In this document: positions 43,640 through 57,000 of the stretch, one piece after another | Layout: each line of letters begins with the position of its first letter | Numbering within the stretch: the first letter of the stretch is position 1 | Assembly (NCBI RefSeq): GCF_031877795.1 | Contig: NC_133955.1 | Location: 3,038,001-3,102,000 of the forward strand | Source: Strix aluco | Taxonomy: Eukaryota > Chordata > Aves > Strigiformes > Strigidae | Reading direction: 5' to 3' | Length of the DNA stretch: 64,000 nucleotides | Notes under the pieces: model-generated | What the model saw: only the letters and a program-made list of their open reading frames with translations | Databases searched by the model: none | Told to the model about the DNA's origin: nothing | Program-made: the position numbers and the translations under genes

Positions 43640-45280
43640 GTGTGTGTGGGGGCATGCACACGTGTGTGTATGTGTGTGTGTATGTGTGTATGTATGTGTA
43701 TGGGGTGTACATGTGTGTGTATGTGAGTGTGTCTGTGTGTATATATGTGTACGGGGTGTACACGTGTGTGTATGTGAGTGTGTATGTGTGTATATATGTG
43801 TGTGTATATGTGTACGGGGTGTGTACGTGTGTGTATGTGAGTGTGTATGTGTGTATATGTGTGTACGGGGGTGTATGTGGGTGTGTACGTGTGTATATGT
43901 GCATACATGGGGTGTATGCGTGTATATATGTGTGTGTGGGTGTGTAGGTGTGTGTGTATATGTACGTGGGTGTGTACATGTCTATAATGTGTATGTGTGT
44001 ATGTATGTGTATGTGGGTATTTATCATGTGTGTGCACATGTGTGTATGGGAGTGTGTACACGGGGGTGTATATCTGTACGTGTGTACATGTGTATGTCTG
44101 TACGGGGGTGTGTCTGCGTGTGCGTGTGTATATCTGTGCATGGGTGCATGTGGGTATGTGTGTACGTGTATATCTGCACGTGTGTGTATCTGTGTGGACA
44201 TGTATATCTACGTGTGAACGTGGGTGTGTCTACGTGGGGGTGTATCTGTATGTGTGTGTGTCTACATGTGTATCTGTACGTGTGTAGGTGTGTATCTGTA
44301 GGTGTGTACATGCGTATCTGTACGTGTATGTGTGTGTACATGTATGTCTGTGTACGTGTGTATGTGTGTGTATCTGTAGGTGTGTATCTGTATGTGTGTA
44401 CATGTGTGTATCTGGGTGTGTATCTGTATGTGTGTGTCCGTGTGTATCTGTCCGTGTGTGTATGTGTCTGTGTCTGTCCATGTGTCTGTGTGTGTATCTG
44501 TAGGTGTGTGTCTGTCCATGTGTATCTGTACATGTGTATCTGTCCATGTGTCCGTGTGTCTGTACACGTGTGTGTCTGTACACATGTGTGTCTGTACACG
44601 TGTGTGTCCGTGTGTATCTGTACATGTGTATCTGTAGGTGTCCGTACATGTGTGTCCGTGTGTATCTGTCCGTGTCCGTGTGTCCGTCCGTGTGTACCTG
44701 TAGGTGTCTGTCTGTGTGTCTGTCCATGTGTATCTGTCCATGTGTCCGTGTGTCCGTACACATGTGTGTGTCCATACACGTGTGTGTCCGTGTGTGTCTG
44801 TACATGTGTATCTGTAGATGTCTGTACACGTGTGTGTCCGTGTGTGTGTCCGTGTACGTGTGTCCGTGTGTGTGTCCGTGTGTGTCTGTGTATGTGTCTG
44901 TGTGTGTGTCCGTGTGTATCTGTAGGTGTCAGTACACATGTGTGTCCGTGTGTATCTGTCCGTGTCCGTGTGTCCATCCGTGTGTATCTGTCCATGTGTA
45001 CCTGTAGGTGTCTGTCCGTGTGTCTGTCCGTGTGTATCTGTCCATGTGTATGTGTGTGCACGTGTGTGTCTGTGTATCTGTGTATCTGTAGGTGTGTGTC
45101 TGTCCATGTGTATCTGTCCATGTGTCCGTGTGTCTGTACACGTGTGTGTCCATACACATGTGTGTGTCCGTGTGTGTGTCCGTACACGTGTGTGTCCGTG
45201 TGTGTCTGTCCGTGTGTATCTGTCCGTGTGTACCTGTGTGTGTCTGTCCGTGTGTCCGTCCGTGTGTCCGTCCCCGTGGC
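43640..45280. repeat. GT-rich array upstream of the SCARNA2 locus
   Basis: About 1.6 kb of TGTGTG with interspersed ATC, CCG and ACG (GTGTGTATCTGTACATGTGT; later GTCCGTGTGTATCTGTCCGT). It has a strong strand asymmetry, with GT on the plus strand throughout. It ends about 80 bp before the TATA element at 45362. Open frames through it are repeat artefacts. Confidence 0.95.
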
Positions 45281-45361
45281 CCCGCCCTCCCGCCGCCAGG
45301 GGCCGCTGCCGCCCGCCGTGTCCCGCCCCGCCCCTTCCCGTCGTCCCCCGCGCGGCAGCGC

Positions 45362-45367
45362 TATAAA
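45362..45367 (+). promoter_or_regulatory. SCARNA2: TATA element upstream of SCARNA2
   Basis: CTATAAAATGG within an otherwise CpG-rich region. Transcription would start near 45390. Mammalian SCARNA2 has its own polymerase II promoter and is not intron-hosted. This site is inferred to be the equivalent. Confidence 0.5.
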
Positions 45368-45389
45368 ATGGCGGCGCGGAGCGCGGGCG

Positions 45390-45705
45390 GGCGGGCAGGG
45401 GGCGGCGGCGGCGCGGGCGGGTGGGTGGTGCGGGCGTGAGGCGCGTGCGAGGGGCGTGCAAGGCCGTGTGCGTGTCCGTGTGCGTGCGGGTGTGCGTGGG
45501 CGCGCGAGGCGGGTGTGCGTGGGCGCGCCAGCCCCCCCCCTTTCCCCTACACGTTGATCTTATTCGATCGGCCGGGCCGGGCCGGGCCGAGGTGAGAAAA
45601 ATGGCGCCGCGAAGCCCGCGGGCGGTGTGCGGCGGCCGGCGGCGGGCGGGATGAGTCGATCAGATAGGCGAGGCCGCGGCCGCTGAGCGCCCTGCGATTC
45701 TGACC
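45390..45705 (+). ncRNA. SCARNA2: Probable SCARNA2 (U2 snRNA 2'-O-methylation guide)
   Basis: Human SCARNA2 (mgU2-25/61) is a Cajal-body box C/D RNA that directs methylation of U2 at G25 and C61 and lies between TMEM167B and ELAPOR1. Here, in the same interval, TTGATCTTA at 45554-45562 is complementary to U2 bases 22-30 (UAAGAUCAA). The base facing G25 is exactly the fifth before a D'-like TCGA (45564-45567). Five more bases upstream (TACAC) pair with U2 31-35 past one bulged G. A second element, ATCAGATA at 45659-45666, pairs with U2 58-65, and C61 faces the fifth base before a weaker GCGA box. ATGAGT precedes the second guide as a C'-like box. CTGA boxes occur at 45683 and 45700. The 5' part is G/U-rich (45440-45530), as in scaRNAs that localise by GU repeats. 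U2 numbering is from memory and both ends are approximate. Confidence 0.68.
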
Positions 45706-46974
45706 CGCCGCCGAGCCCCGCGGCCCGCGCCGGGCCCCGGTCACCCGTGCGACACGCGTGCGGCCTCGTGCGACACGCGTGCGGCCTCGTGTGACACGCG
45801 TGTGCTTCGCGAGGCCCGAGGAGCGCCGTGCCACACGCGTGGGCCGCACGCGGGGCTCCCCCGGTGGGCGAGGGCCCCGTGAGCTCCGTGTGACGACGTG
45901 TGAGGTTTGTGTGGGCCCGTGCGAGGCGTGTGAGCGCCGTCGGGGTGCTCGGGCCTGGCAGGAGGCGGTTTGCAGCGGGGCCCCCACCCCGGGACACCCA
46001 CGGGTGACACCTCGGCTGCACTCGGTGGCTCATTGGCAGCTGGTGGGGACCAGGGGACAGCCACGGTGCCGCCACCACCCCCAGAAGCCACCGTTCTCTT
46101 GGCCAGGAGCGGCCGCAGTTGGTGGCCGCGCTGTGGGGACACTCCGGGGGGGGGACACACCAGCTCAGCAGAGTCCTGTGGGGTCTCTGGGGCGCGGCCA
46201 CCTCCCCACGCCACCGTGTCCCCGTGCAGTGATGGCCACAGGCATAGCCCCATGTCATGGCCATGTCCCCTGTCCCCCTGGTATGTGCTGGTGTCCCTCT
46301 GCCACCACAGATGGAGCCGTGTCCCCAGTGTCCCCCATCCCCACGGGTACATGCCAGCATCCCTGTGCCACCATGGGTAGAGCTGTGACCCCCATGTCAC
46401 TTCTGTCCCTGTGTCCCCTTGTCCCCATATCCTGTGTCCCTCATGTCCCCACATCCCCAGTGTCCCCCATGCCCAGAACACGCAGCCATGTGTGTGTCCC
46501 CCCCCCCCCTCCAAATCCCCGGCATCTCCCCGCCCCCGGTGCACCGACTCCTTGCCGGGGGGGGGGTGACGACACACCCACCCACGGGACACGGGGACAC
46601 CGCGGGACAGGGGGACACCCACCCACACCCGTGAGCGTGGCGGGGGGCGGCTTCAGGGCGCGGGGGGAGCCGTGACACTTCCCCCCCCCGCCGCCCCGGG
46701 CACCGTTGCTCGGGCTGGCCGAGACGGGGGGGGGGGTTCCGGGAGGAGGGGCCGTTACCGGAGCGGGGGGTGCGGTGCCCCGGTGTGTGTGGGGGGGGGG
46801 GGGCGGTGGTGCCCGGTGTTGTCCCCGGGGGTGCCGTGCCCGGGATAACGCGCCCGGTGCCGGGGGCGGGGGCAGGTGGCGGCAGGTGCGCGCGCGGGGC
46901 CGGGCCGTTGGCGGGGGCGGGGCCGCGGGGCCGGTACCCGGCGCGGGGCCGATCGTTGCCGCCGCCGCTGCGCC
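45706..46974. other. SCARNA2-ELAPOR1 spacer and ELAPOR1 promoter region
   Basis: Repeated GACACGCGTGCGGCCTCGTG units at 45748-45800, then C-rich sequence. From about 46690 to 46974 the DNA is CpG-dense and contains the likely ELAPOR1 promoter and 5' UTR. No other gene is seen. Confidence 0.5.
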
Positions 46975-47975
46975 ATGGCCGGTACCGGCACCGCGGCCCG
47001 GTGGGTGTTGCTGACGCTGTGGCTGGCGACCGCCCTGTCACCGGGCCGTACCGGGGAGCGGCTGCACGTCTGCAAGGAGGTACCGGTACCGGAACCGACG
47101 GATGAGGCGGGAGGGGGGGGGGGGGGTGGGGGAGGGAATGGGGTGGGGAACCGGCAACCGGTGCCCCCCGGTAGATGAAACCCATCCCCGTAGCACGGGG
47201 GCTGCGGCGCCGGGGCTGGGATAGGGAGGACCGGGATGGGGGGGTGTCCCTATAGCGAGGGGGGGCTGGCCGGTCCCCTGGGGGGTCTTTGCCCCCCCGG
47301 GGCTTCCAGTGCCACCTGGAGGAGGGTCCCCTGGGGTCCGTCACCTACAGGGAACGTAGGGACCGGGCTGTGCCGCCTGCAAAGGGGGGGGCTCCTGGGG
47401 TCCCCTGTAGGGATGGGGAGTATCGGGGGAGGTGGCTTTGCTGCTGGGGGGCCCCTCGGGGACACCCCTTTCCCCGACCGGAGCCATCCCGGGGGTCCCC
47501 GGGGCCACCCCCAGCCCCATGTCTGTGTCCCCATGTCCGGGTCAGCTGCTGACCCCAGCGACACGTTGGGATGTCCCCAAACCCTCCCCGGGCGCCAGCG
47601 CTGCTGGGGGTGGTGACAACAGAGCCGGGGTGGGGGACACACACACACGGACACACACACACACACACACACACACCCCCACACACACACACCCCCCACC
47701 CCCCCCCCCCCCCATCGGCCACGTGCCATTCCCAGCCTGGCACATGGGGACAAAGTGTCCTGCGAGGAGAAACCGGGGGGCTCTGCCGCTCGCCGGGACC
47801 CGGCCGGCTCGGGGACAGCGGTGCTGGGGTGACCCCCCACCCAGCTTCCAAATTCCCTCCAAATTTCCCTCGGTGGGGTCCTCGCCTGCCCCCCCTGCGC
47901 CCCCCCCACCCCCCAGCTCTCCCTAACCTGCGGCCGCTTTTCATCTGGGCCAGTAATTTTTTTTGTGCTGTGATC

Positions 47976-48026
<51 letters not shown>

Positions 48027-51000
48027 TCTGTGGCCCGGAGCTGGAAACAATAGACTGCGGCTGGCACCTGTCCCCGGGAGGGATCGCTCCCACGGAGGTT
48101 ACGTCCCCTGTCCCCGTCCCTGTCCCCCCCCCCGTTGGGGACAGACCCTCTCCCTCCCCTGGCTGGAGCAGGGTGGCGGTGACAGCCCAGGGTCCCTGTT
48201 CCTGCTGCGGAGCCACCCTGGGGCTGAATCAGGTCGATTTATTTAGATTTTAAAACAATTTCAAAGCTTTCACAAAGGACAGTGATTAATATCGCTCGTT
48301 CCAGCCGCTCAGCTCCGTGCCAGGGGCGGGGAAAGTTTGGGAAGAGGGAAAAACCCACCTTTTTCCCAAGGGAATCCCTCCAGAGCGAGAGCGATGTTGG
48401 GGGGCTCGGGGCTGCTGAGAGCCGGGGTGACCCCGTGAGTACCCCCACCCCGGCTGTGGTGGGGGACACCCCCCTCTATGTCCCCGTCCCGGGGCTGGGG
48501 GGGGCTCGGTGCTGCCTGTTTGCGGGCAGGGGGTGCTGCAGGCAGAGCCTTCGCCCCCCTCCGTCCCCCCCTTTCCCCCCCATCGCCGCCGTTTCCAGCT
48601 GACGGGAACATCAAAGCTTTGTTTTCTCGCCAACCTGCCACGCTCCGGCGTCTGTCGGGAGCACGAAGCCACGGCGCCCAGCTCTGACACCCCAGAGATG
48701 CTGCAGTGGAGGCAGCGGGGTGGGGGGGGCTGTGGCATCGCTCCCTCACCCCCCCCCCCCCCCAAGTCCCCCCACCACGCCGGAGCAACCAGACCCGGCC
48801 TTCGCCCTGCCCGGGAGATTCCCCACCCCGGCTGGGCTTCGCCTGCCCCCGGCGTCGCCTCCTCGCCGTCCTTGAGCCAGTCCCGGCTTGGAGGCAGCCG
48901 GCGGCACGGGGAGGGGGGGTCACGGTGCCCCGTTCTCCTTTCTCCTTCCCTCCCGGCTGCACCCTGCTCCAGCACCCAGCCGGCGGCACTGCCGAGGGGT
49001 GCCCACGGCAGGGTGGGTGTCCCGGAGCATCCGGGTTGCGCCAAGGAACCTGTTTAATGAGCAACACGTGCCGCCGCGCCGGGGCCACGCCAAAACAAAC
49101 GGTGCTGTGCCGGGGACGGTGCCAGCGGCTTGCTGGTGCTTGGAGGGGGGTTGGGGTTTTGGCCCCCCACCCCGGGGAGGGGGCGGCAGTGCCGGGTGCC
49201 CACGCTGCGCCGGGGCTGTCTCATCCCGTGGGTCAGGGGTCAGGGACATCCTGGGTACGTGCGTGTGGCCTGGGTGGCCCCACGGCTCTCCCTGGGGTTT
49301 GGCATCTTATGGGGGGGATGTCCTGGGGTGGGGGGGTCATCGTACCTGAAGCCACACCCTCAGCATCCCCCCCAGCCAGGCATCCCCCCCACCCTGAGCA
49401 TCCCCCCCACCCTGAGCATCCCCCCACCCTGAGCATCCCCCCACCCTCAGCATCCCCCCACCCTGAGCATCCCCCCACCCTCAGCATCCCCCACCCTCAG
49501 CATCCCCCCACCCTCAGCATCCCCCCACTCTCAGCATCCCCCCACCCTGAGCTCCCCCCATCCTGATCATCCCCCTGCCCAGAGCACCCCCCCACCCTGA
49601 GCACCCCCCCCACCCTGAGCATTACCCTGGGCTGAGCATCCCCCCCACCCTGAGCTCCCCCCACCCTGAGCATCCCCCTGCCCAGAGCACCCCCCCACCC
49701 CAAGCACCCCCCACCCCGAGCATCCTCTCCCCTTGCACAGGCCAGTCCCAGGCTGGGCCGAGCCAGGGGACTGGGCAACACCTTAAAACAAAACCACCAA
49801 TGCAAAAGGTGGCCGGGCACACACCTGGGGGGTGGGGGGGGGGCACTATGGGGGTCTCGGGGCCGCAGCTCTCCCTGTGTGTTTTCTCTTCCAGTCTGAG
49901 TATCACTATGAGTACACGGCGTGTGACAGCACGGGCTCGCGCTGGAGGGTGGCCGTGCCACACACGCCAGGGCTCTGCACCGGCCTGCCGGACCCCGTCA
50001 AGGGCACCGAGTGCTGTAAGGTTGGGGGGATCGGGGGGGGAGGGGCGGGTGGGAAATGAGGGTGAAGCAGGGGGAGAGGAGCGGCGAGACGAAGCGCGGC
50101 TTTTCATCAGCTCCGTCGCAGCGCGGCGCCTTCAAAGGCGGCGGCGGGACTTGTCTGCGCGGCAGCAATAAGCGCTCGTTAGCGCTGGCAGCTCGTCACG
50201 GGGACGGCCGGGATGCGATGAGGGGGATGGAAAAACCCCCCCACACCCCCACTCCCCCAAGCCTTGAGGGGTGCCGCGGCTCTGCAGCGCGCTTCGGCGG
50301 AGGGGCGCATCCTGCCTGGTGCGCGCTGGGGGTCGGGAAGTGCTGCCGAGTTGCCAAAAATCATAAATCGGGGGGATCCCCGAGCCAGCCGATACCTCCA
50401 CTAGCAGGGAGCGCTCCGAGAAGCGGAGCTGAAGATGATGAGGCTGAAGCAGCACCGGGGGGGAGCAGGGGGGTGACCACCCTGACCCCCCCTTGTTGCA
50501 GCTTTCTCCTGCAAGGCGGGCGAGTTCCTGGACATGAAGGCGCAGGCGTGCAAGCCCTGTGCCGAGGGCACCTACTCGCTGGGCACCGGCGTCCGCTTCG
50601 ACGAGTGGGACGAGGTGCCCCACGGCTTCGCCAACGTGGCCACCAACCTGGAGGTCGACGACGGTTTCGGCGACGCGGTGGAGAACTGCACGGCGTGAGT
50701 CGTCCTGCCGCCGGCACGGCTCCTCCGCGTTAACGGCGGGGGGGGGGGATGGAGCCCCGGGAGGATGCTCGGGGACTCGGCCACCCCGGCGTGGCAGGGA
50801 TGGGCATGGCGGCCGGTGCAGCCGTGAGCAGGATGGGTGCTGCGACACCTCTGTGCATCGAGAGCACCCTGTCCCCCCGACACCCCGTCCCCCACGCTCC
50901 CTCTGCCACCCTTCCCTGCGAGGCGATGCTGGCGGGGTGCTATGGGGGGGGTACCCCAGCAGCATCGCCCCCACCCGCAGTGACAAGACCTCATGGGACA

Positions 51001-54000
51001 CCCACACCAACCCTCCTTGGAGAAGGAGCACCCATGGGTGTCCCCACACCTTTGCGCCACGAGCCAGCACCTTTATTTTCCACCCTGGCCCTTTGATCAG
51101 CACCGGTGGCCTCCGAGCTCCCCCCACCAGCCCGTTGCACCGGTGGCCACCGAGCACCGCCCCCCCCAGCCGGTTGTGCCGGTGGCCGCCGAGCTGCCCC
51201 GTGCCGCAGCATTTATGCAATTTGCAAATGTAACCTACTTCCAGCAGCACTTTAATTATTCAGCCGCCGTCCCCGGTGCAGCTCCGGCGCAGGAGGATCC
51301 CCCCTCCTCCTCCCCGCAGCCCACCCGCCTCTCACCGGGGTAGGGGGGCGGAAGGGTCCCTTAGGGATAAGTGTCCGGCCACCGCACAGTGACATGTCCC
51401 CTGGGCTGTCCCCAGCACTCAGCTCTCCATCATTTGTCCCCCCGCCCCGTGCTGTCCCCAAGCGCCCGTGTCCAACACCTCCCTCCCTGCTCCACCCCAC
51501 ACCTGGGGACCGTCACAGCCGTCCCCGTTGTCCCCATCCTGGCTGCGGTGAGGTTCGGACCAGTGACAGAGCCCACGGTCTGTGTCACCCGCCCCAGGTC
51601 GACGTGGGTGCCGCTGGGGGACTACGTGGCCTCCAACACGGACGAGTGCACGGCCACCCTCATGTACGCCGTCAACCTCAAGCAGTCGGGCACCGTCTCC
51701 TTCGAGTACATCTACCCCGACAGCAGCATCGTCTTCGAGTTCTTTGTAGGTGACGGGGGGCCGGAGGGGTGCAAGGGTGGAGGGTGGGGGTCCCTGAGGA
51801 CATGGTGGGGGGTCTCTGGGGACATGGAGGGGGTCCGCGTCCTCATGCCAGCCCCACAGGTGCAGAACGACCAGTGCCAGCCCACGGTGGAGGAGTCGCG
51901 CTGGATGCGGACGACGGAGAAGGGCTGGGAGTTTCACAGCGTGAGTGGGGGGGCTGGGGGTGACGCGGGGGGGGGGGGGTGTCTCTCAGTGCAACCCCCC
52001 CAGGGTCCCTTGTCCCTCCCCTGGGAGGAAGATGCTCCATGAGGATGCAGTGGGTGATGGCAGCCAGGGGTTAGTGCCTCAGCCCCCCACCCAGGGGTAC
52101 CCCCTCCCCAGCAGCGGGACCACCCGACCCTGCCACCCCCACCCGCCCCCCCCCAGCACCCCCCAACCCCTTTTCCAGGTCGAGCTGAGCCGCGGCAACA
52201 ACGTGCTGTACTGGCGGACCACGGCTTTCTCCGTGTGGTCCAAGGTCCCCAAACCGGTGCTGGTGAGGAACATCGGCATCACAGGTAGGTGGGTGCAGGG
52301 TGGGGGGGGGTCCCACTGACCCCGCCCCCCACAGCTCCCGCACCCTGAGCACCCTCCCGCTGCCAGGGGTGGCTTATACCTCCGAGTGCTTCCCCTGCAA
52401 ACCGGGCACCTACGCGCCCGCCGCCGGCTCCTCCGCCTGCCAGCTCTGCCCCACCGACACCTTCTCCAGCAAAGGAGCCACCGCCTGCCAGCCCTGCGAG
52501 CCCGCCACCTACGCCGGTGAGAGGTGGCCACTGCGTCCCCTCCCCTGTCCCCTCACCCAGAGGTGGCAGCTGGGTCCCCTTGGTCCCCCACCCCGATCTC
52601 TACCCTGCAGGGATGCCCCTGGGGAAGGGAGAGGTGATGCGAGGGGCAGGGAGGACCCGTCATCCCTTAGGGGGGGGCATCCCGCTGGTGACATGGTGGC
52701 ACCCGTGGGGACAGCGGTAAGGTCCCCTCGCCGGGCTGGCTCAGCCACCATCTCCCCTGCGGTCGGCAGAGCCCGGCTCAGCGTCCTGCAAACCGCGGCC
52801 GCCCTGCACCGACAAGGATTACTTCTACACCCACACCGCCTGCGACGCCAGCGGGGAGGTACGGCCCGGGGCAGGGCGGGGGGGGGGATATCAGGGGGCT
52901 GGCACCTGCTGTCCCCGTGTCCCCCCGCTGTGCCAGCTCAGCCCCCTCCCTGCTCCCGCCCGGGCAGACCCAGCTGATGTTCAAGTGGGCAGAGCCAAAA
53001 ATCTGCAGCGAGGAGCTTCCGCAGGCGGCCAAGCTGCCCCCGTCCGGGGTGAAAACCAGGTGCCCCCCCTGCAACCCCGGCTTTGCCAAAGGCAACGGCA
53101 GCACCTGCCAGCCCTGTCCCTACGGCTCCTACTCCAACGGCTCCGGTAAGGATGTCCCCGTCATTGTCCCCAGGGGGTGACCAGGGTGCGTGGAGCTGCT
53201 GGGAAAGGTGAGGGGGAGGTGGGTGCCACCCCAGTGCAGGGTTGTCCCCTCCTGTCCCCAGGCTGCCTCAGCTGCCCGGCGGGCACCGAGCCGGCGCTGG
53301 GGTTGGAGTACAAGTGGTGGAACGTGTTGCCCCCCAACATGGAGACCACCGTCCTCAGCGGCATCAACTTCGAGTACAAGGGGATGGCAGGTAGCGCCAG
53401 GACGCTGTCCCCTCGCTGTCCCCTCCCGCGGGGGCGGCTGGGGACCCCGCTGAGCTGTCACCGTGTCCTTGCAGGCTGGGAGGTGGCCGGGGACTACATC
53501 TACACGGCGGCGGGAGCCTCCGATAACGACTTCATGATCCTCACGCTGGTGGTCCCTGGCTTCAGGTGAGGTGGGGACCAGCGCCGGGGTGTCCCCAGAA
53601 ACGGGGAGGGGGGACACAGCACCGTGGGGCAGAGCCTGGCAGCATCCCCACGCTGTCCCCACGCTGTCCCCAGCCCTCCGAGCCCGGTGCTGGAGGATGC
53701 AGAGAGCAAGGAGGTGGCCAGGATCACCTTCGTCTTCGAGACGGTCTGCAGTGTCAGCTGCGAGCTCTACTTCATGGTGGTGAGTGGAGGGGACATGGGG
53801 GGAAGATTTGGGGGGGGGGAAAAAAAAATCGGGGGGGGGATCCCACCATCCCTGTATCCCCCCCAGGGCATCAACTCCCGCACCAACACCCCGGTGGAGA
53901 CGTGGACGGGCCCCAGGGGGAAGCAATCCTACACCTACATCGTGGAGAAAAATGCCACCATGAGCTTCACCTGGGCCTTCCAGCGCACCCCCTACCACGA

Positions 54001-57000
54001 GGCGGTGAGGGACGGGGGGGGTGACCCCCCCCCACGCCGTGGGGAGGGTGCTGGGGGGACACGGGTGACGGGTGCTCTCGGTGCCAGGGCCGGCGATACA
54101 CCAACGACGTGGCCAAGCTCTACTCTGTCAACGTCACCAACGTGCTGGGAGGGGTGGCGTCCTTCTGCCGGCGCTGCGCCCCCGAGCCGGCCGGAGCCTG
54201 CGCCCCGTGTCCCCCCGGGAACGCCGTGGACCGCGGCGCCTGCCGGCCCTGCCCGCCCGGCACCTACCTGCGGGGTCACCCCTCCGACGGGACCCCCACC
54301 TGCCACCCCTGCGGCCCCGGCACACACAGCAACCAGGTGCCTGTCCCCGCGTGTTCCCCCCCGGGGGTGGGGGTGAATGGGGTGGCGGGGGGATGTCAGT
54401 GCCCCCCCCCCGCCGCCAGCTGTCCCAAATGGGGGGTGCTGTGGGGCCCAGAGGGGTGACACCAGCCCTGCCCCGCCAAGATGTTCCGGCTGGGTGGCAC
54501 CAGCCAGCCCCGGAGGGTGACACCAGCTCCTCACCCCATCATGGGTAGGTGACACCAGCCCCCCTGGCCACGCTGGGTGGGTGACACTCTCTGGAGGGGT
54601 GATGCCAATCCCCAGCTGTCCCCAGGGAGGTGACACCAGCCCCCCTGGCCATCCTGGGTGGGTGACACTCTCTGGAGGGGTGATGCCAACGCCAGCTGTC
54701 CCCATGGAGGTGACACCAGCCCCCCTGGCCATCCTGAGTGGGTGACAGGGTGGGTGACAGTATCTGGCCCTGGGTGGGTGATGCCAGCCCCCCCAGCCAT
54801 CCCCAGGGAGGTGACACCAGCCCCCCACCCCATCATGGGTAGGTGACACCAGCCCCCCCCGGCCGTCCTGGGTGGGTGACAGTATCAGACCCTGGGTGGG
54901 TGACACCCCTCTCCCATCTGTCTCTGACGGTCAACGCCAGCTCTCCGCTGTCCCCAAGGCGCTAACCCCGGCTGTCCCCAGTGGGTGACACTACCTGTCC
55001 CCGTTGGGTGACACCAGCCCCGGGGCCGTCCCTGACCGCCACCTCCTGCCCCCCCCCAGCTCCGCTCCCTCTGCTACAACAACTGCAGCTTCTCCCTGCC
55101 GCTGCCGGGCCGCATCCTGCACTACGACTTCTCGGCGCTGGCCGCCGGCACGGCCTTCGCCAGCGGGCCCAGCTTCACCGCCAAGGGCCTCAAGTACTTC
55201 CACCACTTCAACATCAGCCTCTGCGGCAACCAGGTGAGGCCGGGGTGGCCAGCGGCAACCCCGTGAGGCCGGCGTGGCCAGCGGCGCTGCCCGTGGGCAA
55301 CGGGGCCGGGGGGAGCTCGTGGCATCGGCGGGCGGCGGGGCTGGGCGTGCGTGGGGGTGGGCACGCGCGTGTGTAGCGTGTCTGTAGCGTGAACACGCGC
55401 GTGTGAAGGCACGTGGAGTGCAAACGCACGCGCGCGTGCAGCCGTGCAAGCAAGGCCGGTCGTGGAAACGTGCGAGGGATGCAGGGAGTGGTGCAAATGC
55501 GTGTGTGCACACGTGCAGGTAGTCATGCAAACGCACGCGCACGCTCGTGCAAACACACACACGCGCTTGTGCAAACACGCATGCAAACATGTACACTCGT
55601 GCAAACACACATGCACGCTCATGCAGTCGTGCAAACACAGGTGTAGAGGCGGTCACGTGTGCACACATGCACACACGTGCAGAAACATGCACACGTGCAG
55701 ACACATGCACATAGTCGTGCAAATGCATGCACACACTTGTGCAAACGCAGGTGTACAAGCAGTCATACGTGCACACATGCACAGCCACGCAAACACACGT
55801 GAACTTATGCACGTGGTCATGCAGACACATGTGCACACGCAGACACACGCACATAGCCACACACACACATGCAGTCGTGCAAGCGCATGCATGCAGTTGT
55901 GCAAACACAGGTGTACAGGCGGTCATGTGTGCACACATGCACACACTCATGCATAAACAAATGCACACGTGCAAACACACACTTGTGCGAACACACACAC
56001 ATAGTCGTGCAAACACACATGCACACTCGTGCAATTACATTCACACTTGTGCAAACTCATACGCACGCTCATGCAGTCGTGCAAACACATGCAGTTGTGC
56101 AAACAGGTGTAAGGCGGTCATGCGTGCACACATGCACACACTCATGCAAACACATGCACACTTGTGCAAACACATGCACGTAGTTGTGCAAACACACGCA
56201 ACTACATGCAGTCATACAAACATACATGCTCATGCATGCAGTTGTGCAAACGCAGGTGTACATGCATACATGCACACGTGCACAGCCGTGCAAACACACA
56301 TGAGCATATGCACACGGTCGTGCAGATGCACGTGCATACTTGCACACTCATGCAAACACACGCACGTAGCCACGCACAGACATGCAGTTGTGCAAACACA
56401 GGTGTGCAGGCGGTCATACGTGCACACATGCACACACTCATGCAGAAACACATGCAGATGTGCAAACACATGCACGTAGTCGTGCAAACACATGCAGTTG
56501 TGCAAACAGAGGTGTACAGGCAGTCGTGTGTGCACATATGCACACACTCATGCAAACACACATGCACACTAGTGCAATCACACACGCAAACATGTACACT
56601 CCTTGCAAGCACATGCGCACACTTACGCAGTTGTGCAAACACGGGTGTACAGGTGGTCATGAGTGCACACATGCACACACTCATGCAAACACATGCACAC
56701 TTGTGCAAACACACATGCACACTAGTGCAAACATGCACGTAGTCGTGCAAACACACACAATTACACGCACTAACACACACACACACTTGCCCGCTCGTGC
56801 ACGCAGACGTGCAAACACGCACAAACACGCAAACACCCACGGGCCCACCAACATGTGCACACACATACGTGTGCACCGTCACGTGTGCGCACACGCGTGT
56901 GCCGCCGCCGCCCGGCCTCAGCCCGCTCCCCCCCCCCCGGTGCCAGGGCAGGAAGATGGCCTCGTGCAGTGACAACGTGACGGACGCGCGGCTGCCGGCG

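Noticed and set aside
43587-45557. Open frame of over 600 codons rich in Cys and Val across the GT array
   Set aside because: Repeat artefact: the opposite strand is also open (His/Thr-rich), and the array overlaps the SCARNA2 candidate.
49365-49730. CRISPR-like array
   Set aside because: Units are contiguous without spacers, in a vertebrate intron; an ordinary minisatellite.
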